Positions 1 through 5,465 of a DNA stretch of 5,523 nt are shown piece after piece. The notes beneath the pieces are model-generated. The model saw only the letters and a list, made by a program, of their open reading frames with translations, was not told the DNA's origin and did not search any database. Made by a program: the position numbers and the translations under genes. This DNA comes from Phycisphaerae bacterium. GTDB taxonomy: Bacteria > Planctomycetota > Phycisphaerae > UBA1845 > PWPN01. The stretch covers positions 9,993 through 15,515 of the forward strand of contig DAOOIV010000114.1 in NCBI GenBank assembly GCA_035384605.1. The letters run 5' to 3'. Position 1 is the stretch's first letter. The number at the start of each line of letters is the position of its first letter.

Positions 1-48
1 ATTCCCATCTGGGACCGTCTTGATAGCCTGAAGCCGCCTTGGCAGCAT

Positions 49-130
49 GACGAAGGGATTCGTCGAAGGAATGGTGCCAGAAGGGATTCTGGCACCAGCA
101 GATGAAGTAGGGCCGACGCCCCCGTCGGCC
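49..130. other. Hairpin cluster of repeat copy 1
   Basis: Three perfect inverted repeats follow each other, each with a 4-nt loop. Hairpin A has arms GACGAA (49-54) and TTCGTC (59-64) around GGGA. Hairpin B has 11-bp arms (72-82 and 87-97; TGGTGCCAGAA and TTCTGGCACCA), again around GGGA. Hairpin C has 8-bp arms (111-118 and 123-130; GGCCGACG and CGTCGGCC) around CCCC. A smaller TCCCA/TGGGA inverted repeat lies at 3-14. The GGGA loops fit the GNRA tetraloop class if the plus strand is transcribed. No U-tract follows, so these are not ordinary terminators. Confidence 0.85.
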
Positions 131-136
131 ATTCAT

Positions 137-204
137 GCCGACCCCAGGTTCCCATTACGCCGGCCCCAGATTCCCACTCACGCTGGTCTTAGATTCCCAT
201 CTGG
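137..204. repeat. 22-23-nt sub-repeats inside the 192-bp unit
   Basis: Three degenerate direct repeats start at 137, 159 and 182 and share the pattern GCYGRYCYYAGRTTCCCA. The third runs across the junction into the next 192-bp unit. The same set recurs in copy 2 at about 329, 351 and 374. This nesting suggests that the long unit was itself built from a short repeat. No function can be assigned. Confidence 0.7.
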
Positions 205-240
205 GACCGTCTTGATAGCCTGAAGCCGCCTTGGCAGCAT

Positions 241-322
241 GACGAAGAGATTCGTCGAAGGGATGGTGCCAGAAAGGATTCTGGCACCAGCGGATGAAGT
301 AGGGCCGACGCCCCCGTCGGCC
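241..322. other. Hairpin cluster of repeat copy 2
   Basis: The same three hairpins recur at 241-256, 264-289 and 303-322, with every stem base unchanged from copy 1. Only loops and linkers differ: the loop of hairpin A is GAGA (still GNRA) and that of hairpin B is AGGA. Confidence 0.85.
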
Positions 323-432
323 ATTCATGCCGACCCCAGGTTCCCATTACGCCGGCCCCAGATTCCCACTCACGCTGGTCTTAGATTCCCATCTGGGACC
401 GTCTTGATAGCCTGAAGCCGCCTTGGCAGCAT

Positions 433-481
433 GACGAAGGGATTCGTCGAAGGAATGGTGTCAGAAGGGATTCTGGCATCA
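433..481. other. Hairpins A and B of truncated repeat copy 3
   Basis: Hairpin A is intact at 433-448 with a GGGA loop. Hairpin B (456-466 and 471-481) carries C to T at 461 and C to T at 479. On a plus-strand transcript both changes convert Watson-Crick pairs to G-U pairs, so the 11-bp stem persists; on a minus-strand transcript they would be A-C mismatches. Hairpin C and the sub-repeats are missing because the copy ends near 485. Confidence 0.75.
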
Positions 482-493
482 GCGGGCTTGTAG

Positions 494-525
494 GACTGAA
501 GACTGAAAACTGAGAACTGAAGACT
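494..525. repeat. Heptad simple repeat (RACTGAR)n
   Basis: About four and a half 7-bp units (GACTGAA, GACTGAA, AACTGAG, AACTGAA, GACT) lie between the truncated 192-bp repeat and the end of the response-regulator gene, only 6 bp from its stop codon. There is no hairpin plus U-tract here to serve as a terminator for the minus-strand operon. It looks like intergenic low-complexity sequence. Confidence 0.85.
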
Positions 526-531
526 CTGACG

Positions 532-1188
532 TCACGCCTCCGCCAGCCCCTCCCGTATGGCAAAGCGTGCCAGTTCCACCCGGTCATGGATGTCGAGCTT
601 GTTCATGAGGCTGGTGGTGTGCCGGTTGACCGTATTGACACTGATGCACATGACCTGGGCGATTTCCTTCTTCTGCATGCCGCGGGCAAGATAGCGAAGG
701 ACTTCGAGTTCACGGTCGGACAGCGTCGAGGCCCGCGAGCGGATCGGCGTAGCCAGGCGGGCGCCGTTGGCGTCGACGACGATCCGGCTCTGCACCTCCG
801 GCGAGAAATACGCCACGCCCGAGCACACCTTGCGGATGGCCTTGATGATCGACTCCTCCGGCTCGCTCTTGGTGATGTAACCCCACGCCTGCACGTTGAG
901 GGCCTGCTCAATGTAACGATCGTGGAAGAACGCGCTGAGAAACAACACCCGCGTCTCCGGCGAGCGGATGCGAATCGTCTGTGCGGCGTCAAAGCAGCTC
1001 AGGCCGGGCAGGTCGATGTCCATGAGCATCACATCGGGCTTGTGGCGGATCGCCTCCGTAACGCCGTCGGCGGCGTTGGCGACGCTGCCGACCACTCGAA
1101 TGTCCTCCGTGTTTTCCAACAGCCCGCGGAGCATCCCCCGGACCATCGCATGATCGTCGACCAGCAGAACCGTGATCGGTTTGTTCAC
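532..1188 (-). CDS. NarL/FixJ-type response regulator
   Basis: This is a 218-aa two-component response regulator, a cytoplasmic DNA-binding transcription factor. Residues about 5-122 form a receiver domain with the acidic pair D11/D12, phospho-acceptor D57 (LMDIDLPG), S85 in the Thr/Ser position and K107. Residues about 152-216 form a LuxR/GerE helix-turn-helix (LSDRELEVL, then KKEIAQVMCISVNTVNRHT). All residues needed for phosphorylation are present, and the length is typical of the NarL/FixJ family. The start is GTG, chosen because it overlaps the kinase stop codon by 4 nt (GTGA) and has a good ribosome site 6 nt upstream. The overlapping kinase gene is the likely phospho-donor. Target genes cannot be read from the sequence. 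The family is clear; a specific gene name is not justified. Confidence 0.96.
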   Translation of the reverse strand: MNKPITVLLVDDHAMVRGMLRGLLENTEDIRVVGSVANAADGVTEAIRHKPDVMLMDIDLPGLSCFDAAQTIRIRSPETRVLFLSAFFHDRYIEQALNVQAWGYITKSEPEESIIKAIRKVCSGVAYFSPEVQSRIVVDANGARLATPIRSRASTLSDRELEVLRYLARGMQKKEIAQVMCISVNTVNRHTTSLMNKLDIHDRVELARFAIREGLAEA

Positions 1189-2948
1189 TCGATGCTCTCC
1201 TTCCTGGTCTCAGCGGCCGCAAGCATATTGTACACCGTTCGGGCCAACTGCGGCATCTCGAAGGGCCGGGTCAGCAGAACCGCATGGGGAGGGCATTCCA
1301 TGGACTCGGCCTCGGACTGGCCTGCCAGGACAACGGCCGGAAACAACACCCCCTCTTCCTGCATCCGTCTCAGACAGGCCGTGCCTCTGCACCCCGGCAG
1401 ATCGGCCTCAAGGATTACAAGCCGCAATTGCCCCCGTTGTTTCCGCGCGATCTCGGCGATAAGCCGACCATCGCTCGCCAGAATCACGCGATACCCCAGC
1501 GATTCGAGCGTCAAGGCAATGATGCCCGCCAGGTGAGGATTGCTCTCGGCCAAGAGGATCAGCTCGCCACTACCTCTTGGCATGGGCTGAACGGGCTCTC
1601 CCTCATCAAGAAGCGGCGCCGCCTCCGTGAGCGGTAGAAAGATCGTGAACACCGTCCCCTGTCCAAGCTTTGATTCGACCTGCACCCGGCCGCCGTGTTC
1701 CTCGACGATGCTCTGGACGATCGCCAGGCCCAGCCCCGAGTTCCGCTCGCGAGGCTTGGTGGTGAAAAACGGCTCGAAGATTCTGCGCAGACTCTCCTCT
1801 GCGATCCCGATGCCCGTGTCGCTGAACGCAATCAGCGCCTCTCGGTCTCCCTGTCGCCGCCCGTGCTTGTGTGCAATCTCGCGCACCGAAATCCGCAGTC
1901 GGCCGCCCTCGGGCATCGCGTCACGGGCGTTGATCGCCAGATTCAGAAGCACTTGGTGCACCTGGCTGGCGTCGGCCATCACCCATAGCGGCGAAGCGGC
2001 GTCATTCAGGACTTCCAGCGTGATCGACGCCGGCAACGTCGGTCGGATGAAGCGCTCAGCCTCCTCGACGAGACATCGCAGATTCAACGGCCGTCGCTCG
2101 ATCGGCATCTTGCGGCTGAACATCTGCAGCGAACGGGTCAGTCCGCCGGCCTGCTGCGTGGCATCAAGGATGGATCGCAGGGCCCGGCGGGCCTCATGGT
2201 CCGGCAACAGTGAGGCCGCGGCCTGCGTGGCATACCCGCGAATGACGGTGATGAGGTTGTTGAAATCGTGAGCCAAGCCCGCGGCAAGCTGACCGACGGC
2301 TTCCATCTTCTGAGTCTGCAGGAGCTGTTCCTGAAGGGCGTGCCGATCGGCGGCCGCCATCTCGGCCCGTTTCCGTTCATTGATCTCCTCCTGGAGCTTG
2401 CGATTCGCCTCCTCAAGATCCGCCGTTCGTTGAGCGACACGCGTCTCGAGTTCGTCATAAGCCAGCCGGAGGGCTTCCTCGGCGGTCTGCCGATTGGTCA
2501 CGTCGATTCCCAACACGGCCAGCCGGGCGACACGGCCGTCCGCACCGAACACCGGAGACATGATGTTGTCGATGATCCGGCCGTCCCGTCGGTCGAGAAA
2601 TCGCCTCGGTTCTCCCGTCTCGATGACGCTGCGAGCCTGACGGCGACGCTTCTCGGCCACCTCCGGCGGAATCAGGTCAAACGCACACCGACCGAGAATC
2701 TGTTCCCGTGTCAGGCCGAATCTCCGGGCCGCCTCGCAATTGGCTTCGAGGATCATACCCTCGGGATCAATCAGAAGGACCGCCTCAGGAATTGCGTTGA
2801 GCAGGATTTCCAGCGACTCCTGGTTGTCCCGAATCGCCTGCCAGGCCTCCTGGTGCTCCGCAAGCTGCCGCTCCATCTCGTCGATGCGGCTCTTGAGAAC
2901 GGCGATCTCGCGAAGAAGCTCTGCGGTCGATTCCGGATCCTGACTCAT
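1185..2948 (-). CDS. PAS hybrid sensor histidine kinase with degenerate receiver
   Basis: This 587-aa sensor kinase has no transmembrane segment, so it should sense a cytoplasmic signal. Order of parts: coiled coil (about 7-48); PAS domain (about 45-152, ending GIDVTNRQTAEEAL); second coiled coil (about 155-215); HisKA with phospho-accepting H227 (GLAHDFNNL); HATPase with N-box N340 (NLAINARDAM), G1 DTGIGI (377-382), FEPFFTTK (391-398) and G2 GLGL (405-408); and a receiver-like domain (about 462-578). That last domain is altered. The acidic pair reads ES (468-469), the phospho-acceptor position is Glu514 (VILEADLPG; codon GAG at 1407-1409), Thr/Ser is A542 and the conserved Lys is R561. Kinase catalysis looks intact, but the receiver should not be phosphorylated normally. 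D516, two residues away, is an unlikely alternative acceptor. No PAS ligand residue such as a haem or flavin site is obvious. The ATG overlaps the stop of a 41-codon ORF (ATGA), and its own ribosome site is weak (GAGAG, 4 nt away). Its partner is most likely the overlapping response regulator. Confidence 0.95.
   Translation of the reverse strand: MSQDPESTAELLREIAVLKSRIDEMERQLAEHQEAWQAIRDNQESLEILLNAIPEAVLLIDPEGMILEANCEAARRFGLTREQILGRCAFDLIPPEVAEKRRRQARSVIETGEPRRFLDRRDGRIIDNIMSPVFGADGRVARLAVLGIDVTNRQTAEEALRLAYDELETRVAQRTADLEEANRKLQEEINERKRAEMAAADRHALQEQLLQTQKMEAVGQLAAGLAHDFNNLITVIRGYATQAAASLLPDHEARRALRSILDATQQAGGLTRSLQMFSRKMPIERRPLNLRCLVEEAERFIRPTLPASITLEVLNDAASPLWVMADASQVHQVLLNLAINARDAMPEGGRLRISVREIAHKHGRRQGDREALIAFSDTGIGIAEESLRRIFEPFFTTKPRERNSGLGLAIVQSIVEEHGGRVQVESKLGQGTVFTIFLPLTEAAPLLDEGEPVQPMPRGSGELILLAESNPHLAGIIALTLESLGYRVILASDGRLIAEIARKQRGQLRLVILEADLPGCRGTACLRRMQEEGVLFPAVVLAGQSEAESMECPPHAVLLTRPFEMPQLARTVYNMLAAAETRKESIE
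1195..1202 (-). promoter_or_regulatory. Ribosome binding site of the response regulator
   Basis: The minus strand reads AAGGAGAG, 6 nt ahead of the GTG at 1188-1186, inside the last codons of the kinase gene. It supports the GTG start and coupled translation. Confidence 0.8.
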
Positions 2949-3070
2949 CGATCTCTCAAGACACTGTGCGGCAGCGAGTCCGGCACTTGCTGTCCGGCGA
3001 GCAAGAAACGCCCTTCATACAGATGGCTACGAACGGTCGCGCCAAGGTGCAGCAACAAGCCCCGAAACAT
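2945..3070 (-). CDS. Putative 41-aa leader ORF, overlaps the kinase start
   Basis: The minus strand has an ATG (3070-3068) 5 nt after an unusually strong purine run, GAGGGGGC. The frame runs 41 codons to a TGA at 2947-2945 that overlaps the kinase ATG by 4 nt (ATGA). The peptide begins MFRGLLLHLGATVRSHLYEG, has a central FLLAGQQVPDS and ends HSVLRDR. It is basic and moderately hydrophobic, with no cysteine and no recognisable domain or clear membrane helix. An in-frame stop at 3115-3113 shows it is not the tail of a longer gene. Of the 40 sense codons after the start, 26 end in G or C. Because the kinase's own ribosome site is weak, ribosomes finishing this ORF could load the kinase. It may be a real small protein, a coupling leader, or chance; I do not recognise its sequence. 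The position and overlap are seen, and the role is inferred. Confidence 0.55.
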   Translation of the reverse strand: MFRGLLLHLGATVRSHLYEGRFLLAGQQVPDSLPHSVLRDR

Positions 3071-3076
3071 CGAATG

Positions 3077-3083
3077 CCCCCTC
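3077..3083 (-). promoter_or_regulatory. Strong ribosome binding site of the leader ORF
   Basis: The minus-strand sequence GAGGGGG lies 6 nt upstream of the ATG at 3070. It is the best Shine-Dalgarno-like run between the predicted promoter and the kinase start, and is the main reason for calling the 41-codon ORF. Confidence 0.55.
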
Positions 3084-3125
3084 TGATGCCGGGACGCGCA
3101 AGCCTCTGCCCCTCAGCTCAGATGG

Positions 3126-3154
3126 AATATACCCGCGATTGATGCCGTGTCCAA
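3126..3154 (-). promoter_or_regulatory. Sigma-70-like promoter for the leader-kinase-regulator operon
   Basis: On the minus strand a -35-like TTGGAC (3154-3149) is followed by exactly 17 nt and a -10-like TATATT (3131-3126, five of six consensus bases). Transcription would begin near 3119, giving about 50 nt before the leader ATG. It sits in the gap after the DUF393 gene, where a promoter for the downstream operon is expected. The -35 matches consensus in only three positions, so this remains a prediction. Confidence 0.45.
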
Positions 3155-3194
3155 GATCCCAGATGACGGAAAGGCCATGTTGCTGCGCGAGCTG

Positions 3195-3599
3195 TCACGC
3201 GGCCTCGCGCGGCGGTCCGCACCGACCCGTGCGACAATGGCCCAATCGCCCCGTCAGCCGCAGCCGATGCCTGGCAAACCACTCGTATCCGGCGTCGAAG
3301 CAGCGGCGAAGGATCGGCCAGTTCGTCGGAGCCAGCAGCCAGCCCCACCCCACGGCGTCGTAGGCTCGTCTGAAAACCTGCATGCCCTTGACCAGCCGCC
3401 CGGTGCTCAGCACGCCATGAATCTGGCCCATCAGTTGATCCGTCGTTACTCCGTAACGGCCGGCGTCAAACTCCGGGCTGGTGATGTCCTCCAGCAACAC
3501 CTTGCCGCGCCCGCCGTCAAGCCAGCGGAGCAGGTCGGCTTCTCGGCGACACAGCGGGCACTCGCCATCGTACAGGACTTTGATTTCCCATCGGTCCAT
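3195..3599 (-). CDS. DCC-family (DUF393) thiol-disulfide oxidoreductase-like protein
   Basis: This 134-aa protein belongs to the DCC/DUF393 family, named for its N-terminal Asp-Cys-Cys signature. The hallmark is VLYDGECPLCRRE at residues 8-20, with the CxxC pair C14/C17. It continues with LLEDITSPEFD (35-45), an MGQIHGVLSTGRLVKGMQVF segment (57-76) and a C-terminal WFARHRLRLTGRLGHC, as in family members. Two further cysteines (C122, C127) lie near the end. The family is annotated as thioredoxin-like oxidoreductase by its CxxC; substrates are generally unknown. It is probably cytoplasmic, since there is no signal peptide. The reading frame is open to a GTG at 3665, but the ATG at 3599 is preferred because GGGGAG precedes it by 7 nt and the conserved domain starts right after it. 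It is on the same strand as the kinase operon, 124 bp ahead of the leader ORF, but probably a separate transcript. It is divergent from the FAD oxidoreductase. Confidence 0.9.
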   Translation of the reverse strand: MDRWEIKVLYDGECPLCRREADLLRWLDGGRGKVLLEDITSPEFDAGRYGVTTDQLMGQIHGVLSTGRLVKGMQVFRRAYDAVGWGWLLAPTNWPILRRCFDAGYEWFARHRLRLTGRLGHCRTGRCGPPREAA

Positions 3600-3606
3600 G
3601 TCTGCA

Positions 3607-3612
3607 CTCCCC
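3607..3612 (-). promoter_or_regulatory. Ribosome binding site deciding the DUF393 start
   Basis: GGGGAG on the minus strand lies 7 nt before the ATG at 3599, which favours this start over the upstream in-frame GTG at 3665. Confidence 0.75.
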
Positions 3613-3984
3613 TTTATCTGGTACTTGTCTGATCCATCGTAGGTCGACCCATCAACGATTGCCACAGCGTCGAGCTGCGATCATAAACAGTTGCGGGGCA
3701 ATGGACTAACGGCCATCTGGCCAGCGGCTGGTTCTGAACGTGCCCTGAGGCATCGCGGGATGAGCTACAGAAGGTGGAGCAGCGTCCAGTCCCTCACGAC
3801 GGCGGTGCCGAACCCGCGATCAGAAACGACCGACGAAAACAGCGGCCTTTCTTCCTCGCTCAAGAAGGCGCCCTGGACCGTTTGTTGACGATCGGGAACA
3901 TCGATGACAGGATGGCAAAATGAGTGCAGGCGCATGCGGCTTGCGGTTCGGTCGTGGCCTGCGGTCCGGTTCTCCGTTCGTATT
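3613..3984. other. Divergent intergenic region between DUF393 and FAD oxidoreductase genes
   Basis: This stretch of about 370 bp shows no convincing gene. It should hold back-to-back promoters. Candidates are weak: for the minus strand a -10-like TATGAT (3685-3680) with no good -35; for the plus strand TTGACG (3885-3890), 17 nt, then CAGGAT (3908-3913), which keeps only three of six -10 bases. A 65-codon plus-strand frame at 3691-3888 has no family resemblance or ribosome site and looks spurious. I see no strong palindromic operator or riboswitch-like fold. Confidence 0.5.
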
Positions 3985-4119
3985 GGAGCACAACTATGTT
4001 CGGGGCCCTGTTAGCCATTGCGTCGGTTTCTTCACTTCTGCCGAATGTCCCTGCGACCCAAGCCACAGACGAGCACGGTCCGGGCAGGGCTGCGGTGCCG
4101 CTCGGGTTCGTATTGGAGC
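3976..4119. repeat. 14-nt direct repeat pair flanking the leader-peptide region
   Basis: GTTCGTATTGGAGC occurs exactly at 3976-3989 and again at 4106-4119, 130 bp apart. Imperfect similarity continues about 15 nt upstream of each (both preceded by CTGCGGT). The first copy contains the ribosome site; the second lies in coding sequence in a different frame. It could be a small local duplication. Confidence 0.7.
3985..3988 (+). promoter_or_regulatory. Ribosome binding site of the FAD oxidoreductase
   Basis: GGAG lies 7 nt before the ATG at 3996 and decides between that start and an in-frame GTG at 3924. It is part of a 14-nt sequence repeated inside the gene at 4106-4119. Confidence 0.65.
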
Positions 4120-5435
4120 CCGCCAAGCAGGTTCCCGTAGCCTATGACGTCGACGTGGCAGTCGCCGGGGCAGGTGTTTCGGGCGTCTTTGCGGCCTTGG
4201 CCGCCGCTCGGGAGGGGGCCAGCACCGTCCTGATCGACCGCTTTGGCAGCGTCGGAGGAAACATCGGGCCGGGTCTGTACTCGCCGGCCAACGAATTCGT
4301 CGACCGCAGCCGCAACATCAAGCAGGGCGCGCCCGACGATCCGATCAAGGGCGAGATCGCCGGTTTGGTTAAGGAATTTGCCGAGCGGTTCTCCGCCCTG
4401 AAGCCGCATCCACAATCCGTCGGCGACTCGAATATGGCTGAGTACGTCTCCTTCTGCATGCTCAAGGAGGCGGGCGTCAAGCTGATCCTGTCGGCCTATG
4501 TGGCCGACCCCATCATCGAGGGCAACAGAGTCCGCGGCCTGTTCGTGGAGACCAAGTCCGGCCGTCAGGCCGTGCGAGCGAAGGTCGTCGTCGACGCAAC
4601 CGGCGACGCGGATCTGGCCCGCCGAGCGGGTCTACCGGTGCTCTACCCGCAGGCAAGCGGCCATGAGTTCGACGGGCACGCCCCCACGGGCATGGGCACG
4701 CGCGCCATCGTCGCGGGCATCGATCCCCAGAAGTTCAACACGCCACCCAACGCGGAATCGCGCAATCTGAAGGTCGATATCGGGGATCTGGCCCAGTTGG
4801 AGCTCGTGCTTCAGTACAATCCCGCCATCACCGGCAGCCTGGGATTTGTGAAAGCCGAGCTCGTCAGGCCGCATCCCAAGGTCAACATGGGAGACGCCCG
4901 GCATATCTCGCTTCTGGAATCAGAGGTACGGCGGCGCATCTTCGAGTTCATACTGCGGTGCCGGGACAAGATTCCCGGCTGCGAAAACCTCTACCTGCTT
5001 GCCGTCGCGCCTTACTTTGGCTCCCGCGGCGGACCATGCATCGAAGGCGAGTACACTCTCACCATGCAGGATTGCATCGAGGGGAAGCGATTCGATGACG
5101 TCATCTACGTCTACGGAGAGGCACACGCGCTTCGCCACAACTGTGCGCAGGGTGAATGCAAATGGACCGATGTGCCCTATCGTGTCATGATTCCGAAGAG
5201 ACTGGATGGCCTGATGGCCGTCGGCCGCAGCGCCTCGGGCTCGCCCGACACGCTGCTGCGCATACGGGAAGCCCTGATGTACATGGGGCAGGCGGCCGGG
5301 ACTGCGGCCGCCATGTGCGCCAAGAGCGGCGTCCCGCCTCGCAGGCTGGACGTCAAGCAGCTCCAGAAGAAGCTGCTCGACGCAGGCTTCTACCTGGGCG
5401 ACCACGCGCGATTGGTTGAGCTGGGGCTCAAATGA
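3996..5435 (+). CDS. FAD-dependent oxidoreductase (PF12831 FAD_oxidored type)
   Basis: This 479-aa flavoprotein matches the FAD_oxidored family. Near the N-terminus is a Rossmann dinucleotide fold: VDVAVAGAGVSG with GxGxxG at 58-63 and acidic D81 at the end of the second strand (VLIDR). A second FAD-contact segment is VVVDATGDADLARRAG (197-212). The C-terminal cap VPYRVMIPKRLDGLMAVGRS (393-412) and MGQAAGTAAA (430-439) are typical of the family, and the end near LGDH looks complete. Residues 1-23 (MFGALLAIASVSSLLPNVPA then TQA) resemble a signal peptide or anchor but lack positive charge and a twin-arginine motif, which is odd for an exported flavoprotein. The ATG at 3996 has a ribosome site; a GTG at 3924 would add 24 residues, including one Arg. 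Around 339-355 the sequence reads SRGGPCIEGEY where many relatives have a RxTRxxxG-type motif. The substrate is unknown. No partner gene follows in the window. Confidence 0.88.
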   Translation: MFGALLAIASVSSLLPNVPATQATDEHGPGRAAVPLGFVLEPAKQVPVAYDVDVAVAGAGVSGVFAALAAAREGASTVLIDRFGSVGGNIGPGLYSPANEFVDRSRNIKQGAPDDPIKGEIAGLVKEFAERFSALKPHPQSVGDSNMAEYVSFCMLKEAGVKLILSAYVADPIIEGNRVRGLFVETKSGRQAVRAKVVVDATGDADLARRAGLPVLYPQASGHEFDGHAPTGMGTRAIVAGIDPQKFNTPPNAESRNLKVDIGDLAQLELVLQYNPAITGSLGFVKAELVRPHPKVNMGDARHISLLESEVRRRIFEFILRCRDKIPGCENLYLLAVAPYFGSRGGPCIEGEYTLTMQDCIEGKRFDDVIYVYGEAHALRHNCAQGECKWTDVPYRVMIPKRLDGLMAVGRSASGSPDTLLRIREALMYMGQAAGTAAAMCAKSGVPPRRLDVKQLQKKLLDAGFYLGDHARLVELGLK

Positions 5436-5441
5436 GGCGGT

Positions 5442-5465
5442 TGTTGGCCTGTTGGTCTGTTGGTC
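5442..5465. repeat. Octamer simple repeat (TGTTGGYC)x3
   Basis: Three 8-bp units, TGTTGGCC, TGTTGGTC and TGTTGGTC, begin 6 bp after the oxidoreductase stop codon. A related TTGTTGGACC closes the window (5514-5523). The sequence between is AT-richer, with seven T residues at 5503-5509. The repeat mirrors the heptad repeat next to the regulator's stop: both sit at gene ends. Confidence 0.75.

Larger units (their letters stand above)
1..485. repeat. 192-bp tandem repeat, 2.5 copies
   Basis: Copies lie at 1-192, 193-384 and 385-485; the third stops matching after about 101 bp. Copies 1 and 2 differ at only four positions (unit positions 56, 70, 83, 100), all transitions. The partial third copy adds changes at unit positions 77 and 95. 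Each full unit holds several short hairpins with 4-nt loops and a run of 22-23-nt sub-repeats. No convincing gene runs through it: the only minus-strand reading frame reaching into it starts inside the response-regulator gene and translates simple repeats. The first copy begins exactly at the window edge, so the array may extend further left. It is not a CRISPR array, because there are no short repeats with unique spacers. The function is unknown; it could be a structured RNA, a bacterial interspersed repeat family, or a neutral satellite. Confidence 0.95.

Noticed and set aside
111..130. Hairpin C as a rho-independent terminator
   Set aside because: The stem is GC-rich and perfect, but neither side has a run of T residues.
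1..485. CRISPR array or insertion sequence
   Set aside because: The 192-bp units are contiguous without unique spacers, there is no transposase frame, and there are no terminal inverted repeats with target duplications.
381..587. 68-codon minus-strand frame ending inside the repeat
   Set aside because: It begins inside the response-regulator gene in another frame and encodes the simple repeat (SSQFSVFS); no ribosome site or family resemblance.
586..1536. 316-codon plus-strand open frame
   Set aside because: It is antisense to the response regulator and kinase, whose motifs are unmistakable; GC-rich coding DNA often leaves such long shadow frames.
2268..3086. 272-codon plus-strand open frame
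   Set aside because: It is opposite the kinase N-terminal half and has no recognisable domain; a shadow.
3691..3888. 65-codon plus-strand frame in the intergenic region
   Set aside because: Low-complexity composition, no ribosome site, no family resemblance.
3885..3913. TTGACG, 17 nt, CAGGAT as promoter for the FAD gene
   Set aside because: The -10 matches only three of six positions; not strong enough to list as a feature.
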